Origin: Yponomeuta sedellus
Taxonomy: Eukaryota > Arthropoda > Insecta > Lepidoptera > Yponomeutidae
Length of the DNA stretch: 64,000 nt
Direction: 5' to 3'
NCBI GenBank assembly: GCA_934045075.1
Contig: OW203727.1
Coordinates: 14,361,501-14,425,500 of the forward strand
The notes below the pieces were generated by a model. It saw only the letters and a program-made list of their open reading frames with translations, searched no databases and had not been told where the DNA came from. Each line of letters opens with the position of its first letter. Within the stretch, counting starts at the first letter, position 1. Below are positions 40,305-51,010 of this stretch, one piece after another. Both the position numbers and the translations under genes were made by a program.

Positions 40305-40765
40305 TTACGGGCTAGGGTTCTGGATTTGTATGTAAAACGCCAATGACAACTTCTTAGGATTTATTCACGCAGGGTCTGGTCTGCAGGTCTTCACGACACG
40401 AAGTCCACACGTAGATTCCAATCGCAGGTTCAATCGTAGTCCAATAGTATCGCTGAGGTCGTAGGTTATCGCTCGTATCGCAGGTATGTTCGCTCGAAGT
40501 TTACTCTTCGCTATTCAAAACGGAACTGACAGCGCGCCGCGGCGGCCGCTATTTATATCCGCCGGCCAGGGTTCTAGAACAGTCCCGTAACTACGTACCT
40601 ACACTCGGTACACGCGGCAAGGTCGCTCGAACAGTTACTCATTTAAAGAGTTTTGCACCTTACGCTAGTGGACATACGAGTCATTATTGCTTGCAGCGTT
40701 TATTGTTTACTAAAACGCAGCATGCGGCGACTATTCTAGATGGTTCGGGATAGGACCGCGACACT
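40305..40765 (-). repeat. Gypsy 5' LTR
   Basis: 461-bp partner of 18182-18642. The putative primer-binding stretch follows on the minus strand (atttggtgtcagaattgggg, 40304-40285), before the gag ATG at 40281. The primer tRNA is not assigned. Confidence 0.93.
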
Positions 40766-41371
40766 ATCAATATGGGCATTTTTAATTAAGGCATTTTAAC
40801 AAAAAAGAGGATGAAACTTGATAATTTCGTATGTGTAGCAATTTCATCGAAAACGGCCAGGATTGGTCAAAGCTATAATGACGTCACAGGTCAGTGAATA
40901 TATCAATCTAAGGCCAGTATTACAGAAGCGTACTCAAGCGCCAATCTCTACTTAAGACTAGTTTTGAGTATGGATTTAATTTTAGAACGTTACTTGAGTC
41001 GAGATTCATCAAGCGCCACTCAACTGAGTAATAGCTAATTCGAGAACGATACTTGGGTAGCAATCTCTACTTAAGTAAAGATCAAATCTGTATTTACTCA
41101 AGTGTGGTCGGAACCACGCTTAAGAGTCGATCGGCCAGTTATTAAAATGTCAATTTGGAATGTTTATTGCAAAATTCGTATATTCGAATACCTTGATTAC
41201 TATGACGAAATAGTTAATGATAGCAGCAGCCGCTTAGGCATTTAAGGGACGCTCAAGACCCCTACTGCATGGATTCTAATAAGTGTTTATGTGCAAAAAC
41301 AATTACATTAATATTGGGGTGATTTCATTGAAAAAATTTCACGCAACACTACCATAATAACCAGGATAATA

Positions 41372-41518
41372 ATATGATAACCAGGCAAGGACATCACAAA
41401 CATGAAAGTACACCGAGACTGTGGCCCCTTGTACAAATATAGGCCCACAGTGGGAATCGAACCCACAAGCTCGGTCTTGGTAACCAAGCACCTTAGCGGC
41501 TAGGCCAACATGACAGTC
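41372..41518 (-). repeat. tRNA-derived SINE
   Basis: Minus-strand copy: B box in gtgggttcgattcccactgt and head tgtcatgttggcctagccgc. It has the gataaccaggcaaggac body seen at 46024 and 62810. Confidence 0.75.
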
Positions 41519-41647
41519 ACAAAAGGAATAAATAAAATAATCAGTAAAACAATATCAGCTTTTTTATTGCTCATAAAATTGGAAATAATTAAAACATATC
41601 CTATAAATCCACTGTGTTGAAGATGACTTTTTACCTTCCTCGAGGAG

Positions 41648-43285
41648 GATCCTCTCCACTGCGATGAAGTTGAAGTTTTATGTACAACAAGCAAAGTTCC
41701 TCTCCACTGCGGTGAAGTTGAAGTTTTATTTTCAACGAGCAGGTTTCTCTTCACTGTGGTGAAGTTGAAGTTTTATGTTCAACGAGCAGGTTCCTCTTCA
41801 CTGTGGTGAAGTTGAAGTTTTATGTTCAACGAGCAGGTTCCTCTCCACTGGAGTGAAGTTGAAGTTTTATGTTCAATGAGCAGGTTACTCTCCACTGCAG
41901 TGAAGTTGAAGTTTTATGTTCCATTAGCAGGTTCCTCTCTACTGAGATGAAGTTGAAGTTTTATGTTCAACAAGCAGGTTCCTCTCCACTGTGGTGAAGT
42001 TGAAGTTTTATGTTCAATGAGCAGGTTACTCTCCACTGCGGTGAAGTTGAAGTTTTATGTTCCATTAGCAGGTTCCTCTCTACTGAGATGAAGTTGAAGT
42101 TCTATGTTCAACAAGCAGGTTCCTCTCCACTGTGGTGAAGTTGAAGTTTTATGTTCAACAAGCAGGTTCCTCTTCACTGTGGTGAAGTTGAAGTGTTATG
42201 TTCAACGAGCAGGTTCCTCTCCACTGCGGTGAAGTAGAAGTTTTATGTTCAATGAGCAGGTTCCTCTCCGCTGCGGTGAAGTTGAAGTTTTATGTTCAAT
42301 GAGCAGGTTCCTCTCCACTGCGGTGAAGTTGAAGTTTTATGTTCCATGAGCAGGTTCCTCTCTACTGAGATGAAGTTGAAGTTTTATGTACAACAAGCAA
42401 AGTTCCTCTCCACTGCGGTGAAGTTGAAGTTTTATTTTCAACGAGCAGGTTTCTCTTCACTGTGGTGAAGTTGAAGTTTTATGTTCAACGAGCAGGTTCC
42501 TCTTCACTGTGGTGAAGTTGAAGTTTTATGTTCAACGAGCAGGTTCCTCTCCACTGGAGTGAAGTTGAAGTTTTATGTTCAATGAGCAGGTTACTCTCCA
42601 CTGCAGTGAAGTTGAAGTTTTATGTTCCATTAGCAGGTTCCTCTCTACTGAGATGAAGTTGAAGTTTTATGTTCAACAAGCAGGTTCCTCTCCACTGTGG
42701 TGAAGTTGAAGTTTTATGTTCAATGAGCAGGTTACTCTCCACTGCGGTGAAGTTGAAGTTTTATGTTCCATTAGCAGGTTCCTCTCTACTGAGATGAAGT
42801 TGAAGTTCTATGTTCAACAAGCAGGTTCCTCTCCACTGTGGTGAAGTTGAAGTTTTATGTTCAACAAGCAGGTTCCTCTTCACTGTGGTGAAGTTGAAGT
42901 GTTATGTTCAACGAGCAGGTTCCTCTCCACTGCGGTGAAGTAGAAGTTTTATGTTCAATGAGCAGGTTCCTCTCCGCTGCGGTGAAGTTGAAGTTTTATG
43001 TTCAATGAGCAGGTTCCTCTCCACTGCGGTGAAGTTGAAGTTTTATGTTCCATGAGCAGGTTCCTCTCTACTGAGATGAAGTTGAAGTTTTATGTTCAAC
43101 AAGCAGGTTCCTCTCCACTGCGGTGAAGTTGAAGTTTTATGTTCCATGAGCAGGTTCCTCTTCACTGCGATGAAGTTGACTTTTTATCTTTTACGAGGAG
43201 GACCCTCTCCACTGCAGTGAAGTTGACTTGTTATGTTCCACAAGGAGGATCCTCTCCACTACGGTGAAATTCCATTTTCTCACAC
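41648..43285 (+). repeat. 47-bp minisatellite, about 35 units, 15-unit higher-order period
   Basis: The unit is gaagttgaagttttatgttc plus aacgagcaggttcctctcca and ctgcggt, with variants (tgtac, ttccat, gagatg). The variant order seen from 41685 repeats from 42391, a 706-bp offset equal to 15 units. Many units contain cttcac-tgtg-gtgaag, a small palindrome. The last units (43180 onward) change to ttgacttttta. As 47 is not a multiple of 3, the ORFs across it are not genes. Confidence 0.9.
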
Positions 43286-43862
43286 CTCGTTTCAAAACAG
43301 CGATTAATGTTCAAATTATACCAAACCGACTATGTACAGATATTAGTAAATTTAGTAAACAAACGTAAATAAACAGACAGACTTCAAGAGAATTGTGGAA
43401 TTATTTTATAGCAGACATTTGTTACGTTCCGTTCTGTACTCAAAGCGAATAAATGAATTAAGAAGCGTGAACGTTTTGCTTCCTTTAAATATACAGTTCA
43501 CTACAAACTAATAACGAAATAAAGAAACTTGGAACATTTTTATTTCCGAATAAATAAAAACTATTTTAGTTTCCTCTGTATATTTCACATAATTTACTAA
43601 GTTTCATCGTCACGTTTTTGTAACATGCGTACAACGGAATAAAAATCTACACTAGTATTTTTCTTGTCATGGAAAACAAACTTTGATCATAGACAATCTG
43701 ATTGCAGTTCTGAATCTCTACCTAAGCAGTGATTGGCTGATCTCTACTTAAGTACTGTTTGAAAATAAAGGGAGTGCTTGAGCATCGATTTAGCGCTCAA
43801 ATAATGATTGAGTGATCTGAGATCAATCTGTGCTTGAGCATCGTTCTGTAATACCGGCCTAA

Positions 43863-45212
43863 GAACCCGAGAGGTGAATTGAACCAGTGACATCACTAAT
43901 TTCTGTGCGACGCCAAAGCGTTTTAGCAGCTTATTTTTAAAGTTAACTTTTATTTGCTTTTTTTAGAATAAATACACATAACATTTTAAAATTATTACCG
44001 TCTGAGCAATTATTAAACTTCAACGAAAACTCTGAGTTGGTTTTCAGAATCTTGCCAAATAGCCTATTGCTCCACGAGGAGCCTTATGATCCTCCCTCAA
44101 GAAACAGCTCCATACAAACGTAGTTTGTTTTTTATTAACACTCGATCTATAGAGAGGCGTATAAATTGGAAATTCTGCTCTACCATTGAACCAAGTTATA
44201 GGTGTACCAGGTGTGCCCGCGGTGTTACCCGCGGTTTATCGATTTTCCCATGTGAATAGATTTTTCCCGCAGTAAAACGTAGCATATGTGTTAATTCAGT
44301 GTCAGCTAACTCCATGCCAAATTTTATTAAAATCGCTCCGGCCGTTCAGACGTGAAGAAGTAACAAACATACACACTGGCAAACTTTCGCCTTTATAATA
44401 TTAGTGTAATTATTATAATATTTATATTTATATATTTGGCAGCAAGCCTATCCTTATCATTTTTGTTGTTAAGTCAGCCGTGTGTTCTGTAATCGAGTAG
44501 AGTGCACGCCTGTAAAGGTCAAACTATAAATTTTATATTTTTCACTCTGTTTTCACTCGAGACCAATGAATAAGGGTCGAAATGGTTCTTTCTCAGCAAG
44601 GGGGAGGACGCTAGTCTACGCTAATATTATAAAGAGGAAACGTTTGAACGTTTATGAATTTGTAAGGGTTACTCTCTGAAAGAATCGCTCGTAGTCCCGG
44701 CTGCCTGAGTGATCTTAAACGATCACGAAGGTTAAGCAACACAGGGCGCGTTCACTGCATGGATGGGCAAACCGTCTATGACTTTCGCTAGTGGCATTTT
44801 TCCGAGCGATTTTATATTTATATAATTTAAGTAATAACAAATTGTTTTTATTATTCCTTTTATTTTAGCATTCATTAAAGAGACAAGATTTGCTTCAGTG
44901 AAACTTATTCGTTGCCCTCGAGTGTACATCGAGATGTATCAACGTACAAATTTCATAAAATTAATTTTGAATGCAATATAAGTTTTTATTCTAGTTATGT
45001 AATATATTAAGTAACTATGTTAATGTTGATTTTCCTCTTTTTTGTGCCGTTTTTTTTCCATAACCTGTTGTATTAGGTGGAATACCTGTAAGGGCGGAAA
45101 ATAATAATTATTATAAAATAAATTATTATTATAATTTTTCGGACTACCCCACCCAACAAAAATACGAATATATTTATCACTCCAAAGCACTACAGCCAGC
45201 AATTCCTTTCAG
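43863..45212. other. intron stretch with a 5S-like SINE
   Basis: 44697-44812 (+) carries gatcacgaaggttaagcaac and ggatgggcaaaccg, the 5S-like internal-promoter text also at 651 and 14222. A LINE-like 3' piece near 44280-44400 (ccaaattttattaaaatcgc) is common repeat text. The rest is unrecognised. Confidence 0.5.
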
Positions 45213-45352
45213 TTCGAGGATTTGGAAGGTTTACTGGACCAGGTCAGCTCTCGGCTACCAGCTCTCAGCTACCTCAGCCTACTCAGCAACCGAGCGTGTC
45301 CAGATCAACTCTCCGACCAAGAGAAAGACGACTCCGACTACCAAAGATACAG
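45213..45352 (+). CDS. LRMDA-like gene, LRR/LRR-cap exon
   Basis: This 140-nt exon is too broken by stops in its flanks for an ORF scan to show. It has a ttcctttcag acceptor and a donor at aggtaagatt. In the phase left by the exon at 1-90 it reads FEDLEGLLDQ, continues the repeat with LSYLSLLSN, and ends in a cap region with ACPDQLSD and a DYQRYR end. The last codon is split 2+1 and is completed by the first base of the exon at 49555, giving Arg. The intron before it spans about 45.1 kb and contains the BEL, Gypsy and Polinton insertions. Both splice sites and continuous frame are seen directly; expression is inferred. Confidence 0.75.
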
Positions 45353-46023
45353 GTAAGATTAGCCACAACACGGGATGTAACAAAATCTCTAATCTAGACG
45401 AAAGTTGTAAAGTTACCTGGTTTTTACCATACAAAAAAAAGCAATGTTATTAAATATAGGTATCGTTATACGCGGCAGATATGTATACTTTGTGCCAGTT
45501 ACACTTTACAGGCATCTAAACAAACCGTTGGTAAGAAGGGTTAGATAAACACATAGAGAATACTATATTGCACAGCTAGAAAAAAAAGAATTACAAAATT
45601 GTAATTTCTTAGTTATTATCTATCTGAGAAGAATTTAGGTATTTGCTCGTCTTCTAAGTCTCCATTCGTCTTGATTGTTCATAAAATATTCAGTTTCTGT
45701 ATGGTGTTTTCTGTACTTGCCGTTTCCCGTCTCTAAAATGCATAGTTGTTCAATAGTCATATTAGTCCGGTAATGGTCGTTTCATTCACACTAGTCTAGT
45801 AATAAATCGCATTGCAATAGTACAACCCTACTTAACTCGGCGCCTCGCGCGATTCGATCTTCTTAGCGAGGCGTTATACCCCTGCAATGGCATTGTACTG
45901 CTGTTGCTTTGTACACTACCAAATTGAGACAAATAACAACCATTGTCGTGCTTATATCATTCTATTGAAAAACTATGTAAGTATTACACTTTAGGCCCCG
46001 GTCCCAAACTGTACATGGTCTAT

Positions 46024-46158
46024 GCTATGATAACCAGGCAAGGACATAACAAACATGGAAATACACCCAGACTAAAGTCATTCGAAGTGGGAATCTAACC
46101 CACGACCACCTTCGTGGTAATCAAACGTGATACCGCGAGACCAACGAGGCAGTTGCTG
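46024..46158 (-). repeat. tRNA-derived SINE
   Basis: Same family as 23004-23218: gataaccaggcaaggacata body and gtgggaatctaacccacgac B-box region, ending at gaggcagttg. Confidence 0.7.
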
Positions 46159-46159
46159 T

Positions 46160-49144
46160 ACATGTTGACGTTGGTGTACGGGTTTATTTGTAGAGATGAT
46201 TTAACATTAGCGAGTGAAGTGGGCGCAGGGCCGCCGGACGGGTTGTCAGCAAACATACTGAGTACATCAATCTTGTTATCCAAAGGTTACAAGATGCTTG
46301 GGCAAGTCGTTTATCAATCGTCTTCCTTTTGTGCCATCTCCTACCGGAGGTCGGCTATCCTTGTGGCTACATCGTCATGTTGCGTCTCGGAACAGTTTAT
46401 TTAAATAGATAGAGAACACTTTATTACACAACCAAAAAAAAAATACTTAGAAATTTGGTCTTATCGCTGAGAGCCATCTCTTGTAAACAACCATCGGATT
46501 AGCATTTATCAGTTAGTTTACCAATATTGTTACTTATTGAAACTACATCGCATAGGTCAAATGAGTAGTATGCGTTAGGGGGCCTATGTCCCGCAGTGGA
46601 CTTATATGGGCGGATGGATTTTATTGGAAAAGATTAAAACTGTTGTATACCAGACATTTTGTCATAATAATCATTCATCGCTCTAACTATGAAGGAAACA
46701 TCGTGATTAAACCTGAAGAAATTATGTTTTGAATACATATGCCAACAATGCGTGGTAATTAAGACCATACTCTCTCTTTGAGAGAAGCCCTGTAGTGGGA
46801 AGTCTATAAACTACATAAAAATATATCTATCAAAAAGCGAAATACGATGGACACCGTCATACTCACGCACCTACGTCAATACCAAACATAAAGCCTAGAT
46901 ATAACTGCTATTGCGTTCTTTGCATCATTGCGAACATTTTCTTCCAACGAAATAAATAAGAAAAGGAAATAGGATTTCTCGAATATTCAAAGACAAAGAC
47001 ACACCCTTTTTTACAGAAAAGTAACATAAATATAACGGACGTTTTTTTCCTAAAAATGTTCTAAAATCATTAAAGCGTTAATAACGAATTTTCAATAGAG
47101 AATAGTTTCCCTACTGACAATTCGTTTTGAAGGGTTTAAAAATTAGAGAAATATTTTGGGAAAAAAACGTTTACGGTTTCCACCTAGCTCTTACAACAAA
47201 AGGCACGATCATTGCGATAGTATTTCAGAATGTGCCAAGTTATTTAACTTAAACAATTCGAATCACTTTGTTCTTGCAGACAACACGATACAAAGCAAAG
47301 TTGCCTAAGCGCGAAAGGATTCGTGATGTAAACAAGCGCGGTTCCGGCCCTCAAAAAAGGTTGTGGTCACAAAATCTGCCAAGTGTGAAACGGAGATCTT
47401 TATATGAATGCACTATATCGATCGTGAGCGAGTTCATGCCGCTCATGATCAATATGGTGCTTTCATGTTTACTAAATATTATGACACCCTGACCAAGATA
47501 TTAAAATAAAAAAAATCCAAAAGGTTTTATTCAAAGTAGCACAGAAACTGCGACTTAATGAACGTTACAAGTTAAAGTGTCCATTTCAAAATACAAAATA
47601 ATATTGGAAAAAAATGGATAAATAATCTCTAACTCCTCCTTTATTTAGTGAGTGCATAGTTAGGCTAGTAAGTTAAAAAGGCTGTAAAATTATAGTAGCT
47701 TACGAAAATTACCAAAGTTAATGCACGTCACAGTGTCACATTTTGATAAACTACTATACAGATTTTCACGCCTTTTTAGAATTTAAAATCTTATTCGGTT
47801 TGATAGTCTTCCATTAAGGCTGTGGGCATGCCCATCGATCGTGCCCACAACGGTGGATCCGCGCTTGGGTTTGAATAGATTGCACGTATGTGGAGGTTGA
47901 AGTGCTGTCGACTGTACTTAGAATTAGAAGTGTGTGATGCGAGAATGGGGTTCACTATGTGAATGCAAAATTTTCTTAAGGCGGGTCACCTCAAGAAGAA
48001 ATTCCCGTAAAAACCTACTTTGGTTATTATTTACAAACGACTTGCCGTATCGCAAAGAAACTTTGCCTACACGTTTAGAGGAAACCATAAAGTTTTCTGA
48101 AACAAACTAAATCCTTGAGTATAGTTTCTATCAAAATACTGATGAGGCTATAATTTCTTTTTGATAAGTTTATTTCCAATTCTAAGCACGATGAAACATC
48201 GACTTGCGTTAAATGTTATTTTAATATTATATTATGTGTCCTCCAAACGTATTGGCTAAGGTTCATTGCGAACTATGTTTGTATGGGATTGCTCCTTGAG
48301 GGGTTATCTGGGGGTCAAGGTTTGTTTAGTTTGTGTCCTCCAAACATATTGGTTTCTCCAAGGTTTGCTTGTTTTGTAAGTCTACATTCGTGAATCATTG
48401 TAGCAATCGACCGACATCAACTCTTGTATGTATGTCCCCACTACTTAAAATGATTAATTTCACGCTTAAAAACCTATTTAGAGGCTAAAAAATAGTGTAA
48501 TTTCACGCTGTTCCTTTCTTTTAAAATACTATGTTATTTAGGAAGAGTTATTATTTTTAGGCTATTCTTTCGATTGGCATAATAAAATTAGAGGTGTTTT
48601 TTTTACATTTAAGTCGGTTCGATTCCCAGACGAGGCAAGTAATTTTTAGAAAATCTTTGAATGCAGAATTACTAACTTTTAAAAATAACATAAATTCTTC
48701 TTTCAGCAAAATACCCTATCTACGATATTTATGGTACTTTCATGACCCATAACTTTGGGACGCCCTGTGACGCAAGTAGCGACTACACAATCCTTGTTAA
48801 TAGTAGGCTTTATGCGATCTTAGGCTTAGTGCTATTTCACAATGAAGATTTCTAACAGTTGTTACTGATTGTATAGGTACTAAAAGTAAGTAAGTCCTTT
48901 AGGCACTGTTCATCGGGAACTGATCAATATGCTGAGAGAGGAAAGTGAAGCAAGCCCCAGCGCCATTTTATGAACATTCTAAGTCATGCACATCATTTCC
49001 AATTTCATGGTATAGCGTACCTACAGGTACACGTAATGATTCAAGTTTTTAAAATGTAATTAAATAAAAATTGTTTGTAAAATGTCTAATTACCTAATTA
49101 TCTTCGCTTACTTATGTGACCTTGAAATTTTGTATTTGTCTTAC
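46160..49144. other. intron of the LRMDA-like gene, repeat fragments only
   Basis: LINE-type tails occur near 46574 (gcctatgtcccgcagtggac) and 46765-46830. A short fragment of the second SINE family (aaaacctatttagaggctaa) lies near 48470. A phrase tgtgtcctccaaacgtattg is repeated at 48235 and 48333. No supported exon; a splice-like tgttcttgcag at 47268 leads only into an unrecognised short frame. Confidence 0.5.
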
Positions 49145-49146
49145 CT

Positions 49147-49265
49147 ATGGGTTAGGCTGTCAGCATGGTATAAGTGCTGGGCAAGCCTGCTCCATCTAAA
49201 AAACGATGTCCCAGCCACTGTAGCGTCGGAGTGGTCCCTTCAACCGTAGTGTGAGTGAAGGGGCC
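49147..49265 (+). repeat. SINE body fragment
   Basis: The reverse complement of this stretch matches 14370-14490 (ggaccactc ... gctgggac ... gagcaggcttgccc). Confidence 0.55.
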
Positions 49266-49554
49266 ATCGGACGCTATATACATCATCCCATTACGTAGTT
49301 GCAAAGGCGAAAGTTATGTGACGTTAATGAATTAAAATAATTCATGTGATTTATGCCATAATAAACTACATAATCTTTATTATTCTGCGCGTTAGCGTTT
49401 AATCGCGTGCGTGTTTCCGTTGTACTAATAAATCATAAATAATTGCCGTTAATTGTTCGTTTGAACTAACTTTTAATCAAACACTTTAGCGATTACCGAC
49501 TTTTTTCGAGTAGTCAAAGCCGAGTGCATTGTCAATCGAACGTATGGTCCACAG

Positions 49555-49760
49555 ATACTTCGTGATCCACAAGCTGCCGTCGCTAAGGTTCCTGGACTCG
49601 CGGCTCGTGACCGCGGCGGAGAGGGCCGAGGCGCTGAAGCGAGGCGAGTTCACGCGCGTGCGTCGCCCGCGTGACGTCAGCGACGAACCGGCGCGCGCGC
49701 CCAGACCGACGACGGCCCGCCCGCTGCCCGTGGACTTTGACGCGTTGGGCAAACACAAAG
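49555..49760 (+). CDS. LRMDA-like gene, exon with KLPSLRFLDS segment
   Basis: The acceptor is tccacag before ATACTTC and the donor is AAAG/gtgagaca. Using the 2-nt remainder from 45352 the exon reads RYFVIHKLPSLRFLDS, then TAAERAEALKRGEF and an Arg/Pro/Ala-rich stretch ending ALGKHK. The LPxLRFLD motif followed by an acidic/basic helix is the usual C-terminal cap of LRMDA-type proteins. The exon is far more GC-rich than its AT-rich intron flanks, as expected for a coding island. An upstream in-frame ATG at 49544-49546 (MVHRY) would give an internal start, but the splice-phase match to 45352 favours an internal exon. Confidence 0.75.
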
Positions 49761-49834
49761 GTGAGACAATCAACTTGCACTTTCACACAACGCTTGACCT
49801 GGGCCGAGTTTCATAAAATTCCAATTCGTAATTT

Positions 49835-50113
49835 ATGACAATTCGACAAATACGAAATAAATACGTGCGAGGGAGCCTTGGAGTGCGTGACATCGCCAAT
49901 AAACTGCAAGAGAGTAGGCAGATATGTTTTGGGCATGCGAAACGAAAGCCTAGTCCTGACTACATAGGAAACGAAGTGCTACGTTTATCAATTCCTGGGC
50001 GGAGATCCAGAGGAAGGCCGGATGGATGTAGTGACGAAAGAATGCAGAGCCTTGATAAACGAGGTCATCCTATCCTGTTAGAGGAAACCCTATTCCCATG
50101 GCTTTTTATATAG
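49835..50113 (+). pseudogene. LINE (non-LTR retrotransposon) C-terminal relic
   Basis: The frame reads DIANKLQESRQICFGHAKRK ... YIGNEVLRL and IPGRRSRGRP. This matches the end of RTE-like LINE polyproteins in insects (ANKLQESRLRWFGHVKRR-type text). It lacks the reverse transcriptase core and sits 75 bp after an LRMDA-like exon, in its intron. Confidence 0.65.
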
Positions 50114-50164
50114 CCTTGATTGTGTGTTATTAAGAAAAGGCCTCCGCAATCTCCACTCCTTACT

Positions 50165-50471
50165 GAGTGCTTAGTGCGAGTTTGACAGATCCAATCGAAT
50201 AACTTTACTACCGCGTTAATCGAACATTGAGTAGTGAGTATGAGTAAGTTAACCGTTCGAACTGGCAAAACGCTGTCACAGTACAACCCGCACTCGCGTT
50301 TATTCGTGGTTTGGCTGGGAAACGTGTTCACTTCTCAACGTAAACCATTACAACTCCCACTCAGCAATTTTAATTTCCATACTTGTCGCTAGATGGCGCT
50401 TCCTCGATGCCATAGAAATATGAGTTTACGTTAACGCGATCGAGTAGTTAAAAAACTCGCACTAAGCACTC
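50165..50471. mobile_element. short TIR element (MITE)
   Basis: Ends gagtgcttagtgcgagttt (50165-50183) and its complement aaactcgcactaagcactc (50453-50471) are perfect inverted repeats around about 270 bp. No coding capacity and no clear target duplication. Confidence 0.65.
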
Positions 50472-50764
50472 TGTTCGTGGTCAACTCCTCCAAACCCGAC
50501 AAAAAGTTCAAATAGTAGACACGTAAATAAACCTGGCGGAAGATGAAGATCAACATTCAGCAAAAAGAATTTAAATGTTGCTTATGTTGCAATAAATGAT
50601 TGATTTCTGATTGCAGGATGACTTTAAAGTATTGAATATATGTACCTTTAAAAATAAAACCTCAGACACACTAATGCTGCTACGTACTGAGAAAAAAGTA
50701 TTACGAAATTTTAAATAAATTTAATAAAGTACCTACACCCGACTATAAAATAATTTCCGACATA

Positions 50765-51010
50765 CAGTCTATTTATCCTTACTTGGCCAATTTAGTAAAC
50801 AAGATTCTACCCGTAAAGTATGGATTTTAGTCGCAAAGCGCCATATTCCCGTAAATGACGTAATCCGGGAGACTATTTTAGATAACACGCTGGCAATTTT
50901 ATAAACAAAGTACATTAAGTTGCGAGAAAATATGTCGTTTTGGCATCAAATATCAATTTTGAGGTTAGAATCTTGTTTACTAAATTGGTCAAGTAAGGAT
51001 AAATAGACTG
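50765..51010. mobile_element. 246-bp mariner-like MITE
   Basis: Terminal repeats of about 45 bp (cagtctatttatccttactt ...) match the complement of the right end with one visible mismatch and are flanked by TA on both sides. There is no coding frame. Confidence 0.8.

Larger units (their letters stand above)
18182..40765 (-). mobile_element. Ty3/Gypsy LTR retrotransposon, split by a nested Polinton
   Basis: On the minus strand the order is 5' LTR (40765-40305), gag (40281-38701), [Polinton insertion], pol (22134-18652), 3' LTR (18642-18182). The LTRs are 461 bp each with two visible differences. A purine tract aagaggggagc lies just before the 3' LTR. The 4-bp flanks are atta (18178-18181) and atca (40766-40769), a possible duplication with one change. 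Without the Polinton the element would be about 6.1 kb, normal for the family. No env is seen. Confidence 0.93.
40912..43859. mobile_element. TAA-flanked TIR element carrying a minisatellite (Harbinger-like)
   Basis: The ends GGCCAGTATTACAGAA (40912) and the complement of GGCCGGTATTACAGAA (ending 43859) are imperfect inverted repeats continuing with CTCAAG-rich sequence. They are flanked by TAA at 40909-40911 and 43860-43862. A subterminal series of cttaagta/ctcaag motifs occurs at both ends. There is no transposase. A SINE (41372-41518) and a long 47-bp-unit minisatellite occupy the interior. TAA duplications point to PIF/Harbinger; the superfamily call is inference. Confidence 0.7.

Noticed and set aside
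39658..40335. Several plus-strand frames opposite Gypsy gag
   Set aside because: They mirror the gag repeat region (Leu-rich or Gly/Trp-rich) and have no independent signal.
41648..43285. CRISPR-like array or repetitive coding sequence
   Set aside because: The units are contiguous 47-bp repeats without unique spacers in a eukaryotic intron, and 47 is not divisible by 3.
47268..47492. 74-codon frame after a splice-like ttcttgcag
   Set aside because: No recognisable content; its phase and sequence do not fit the LRMDA-like chain, which joins directly from 45352 to 49555.
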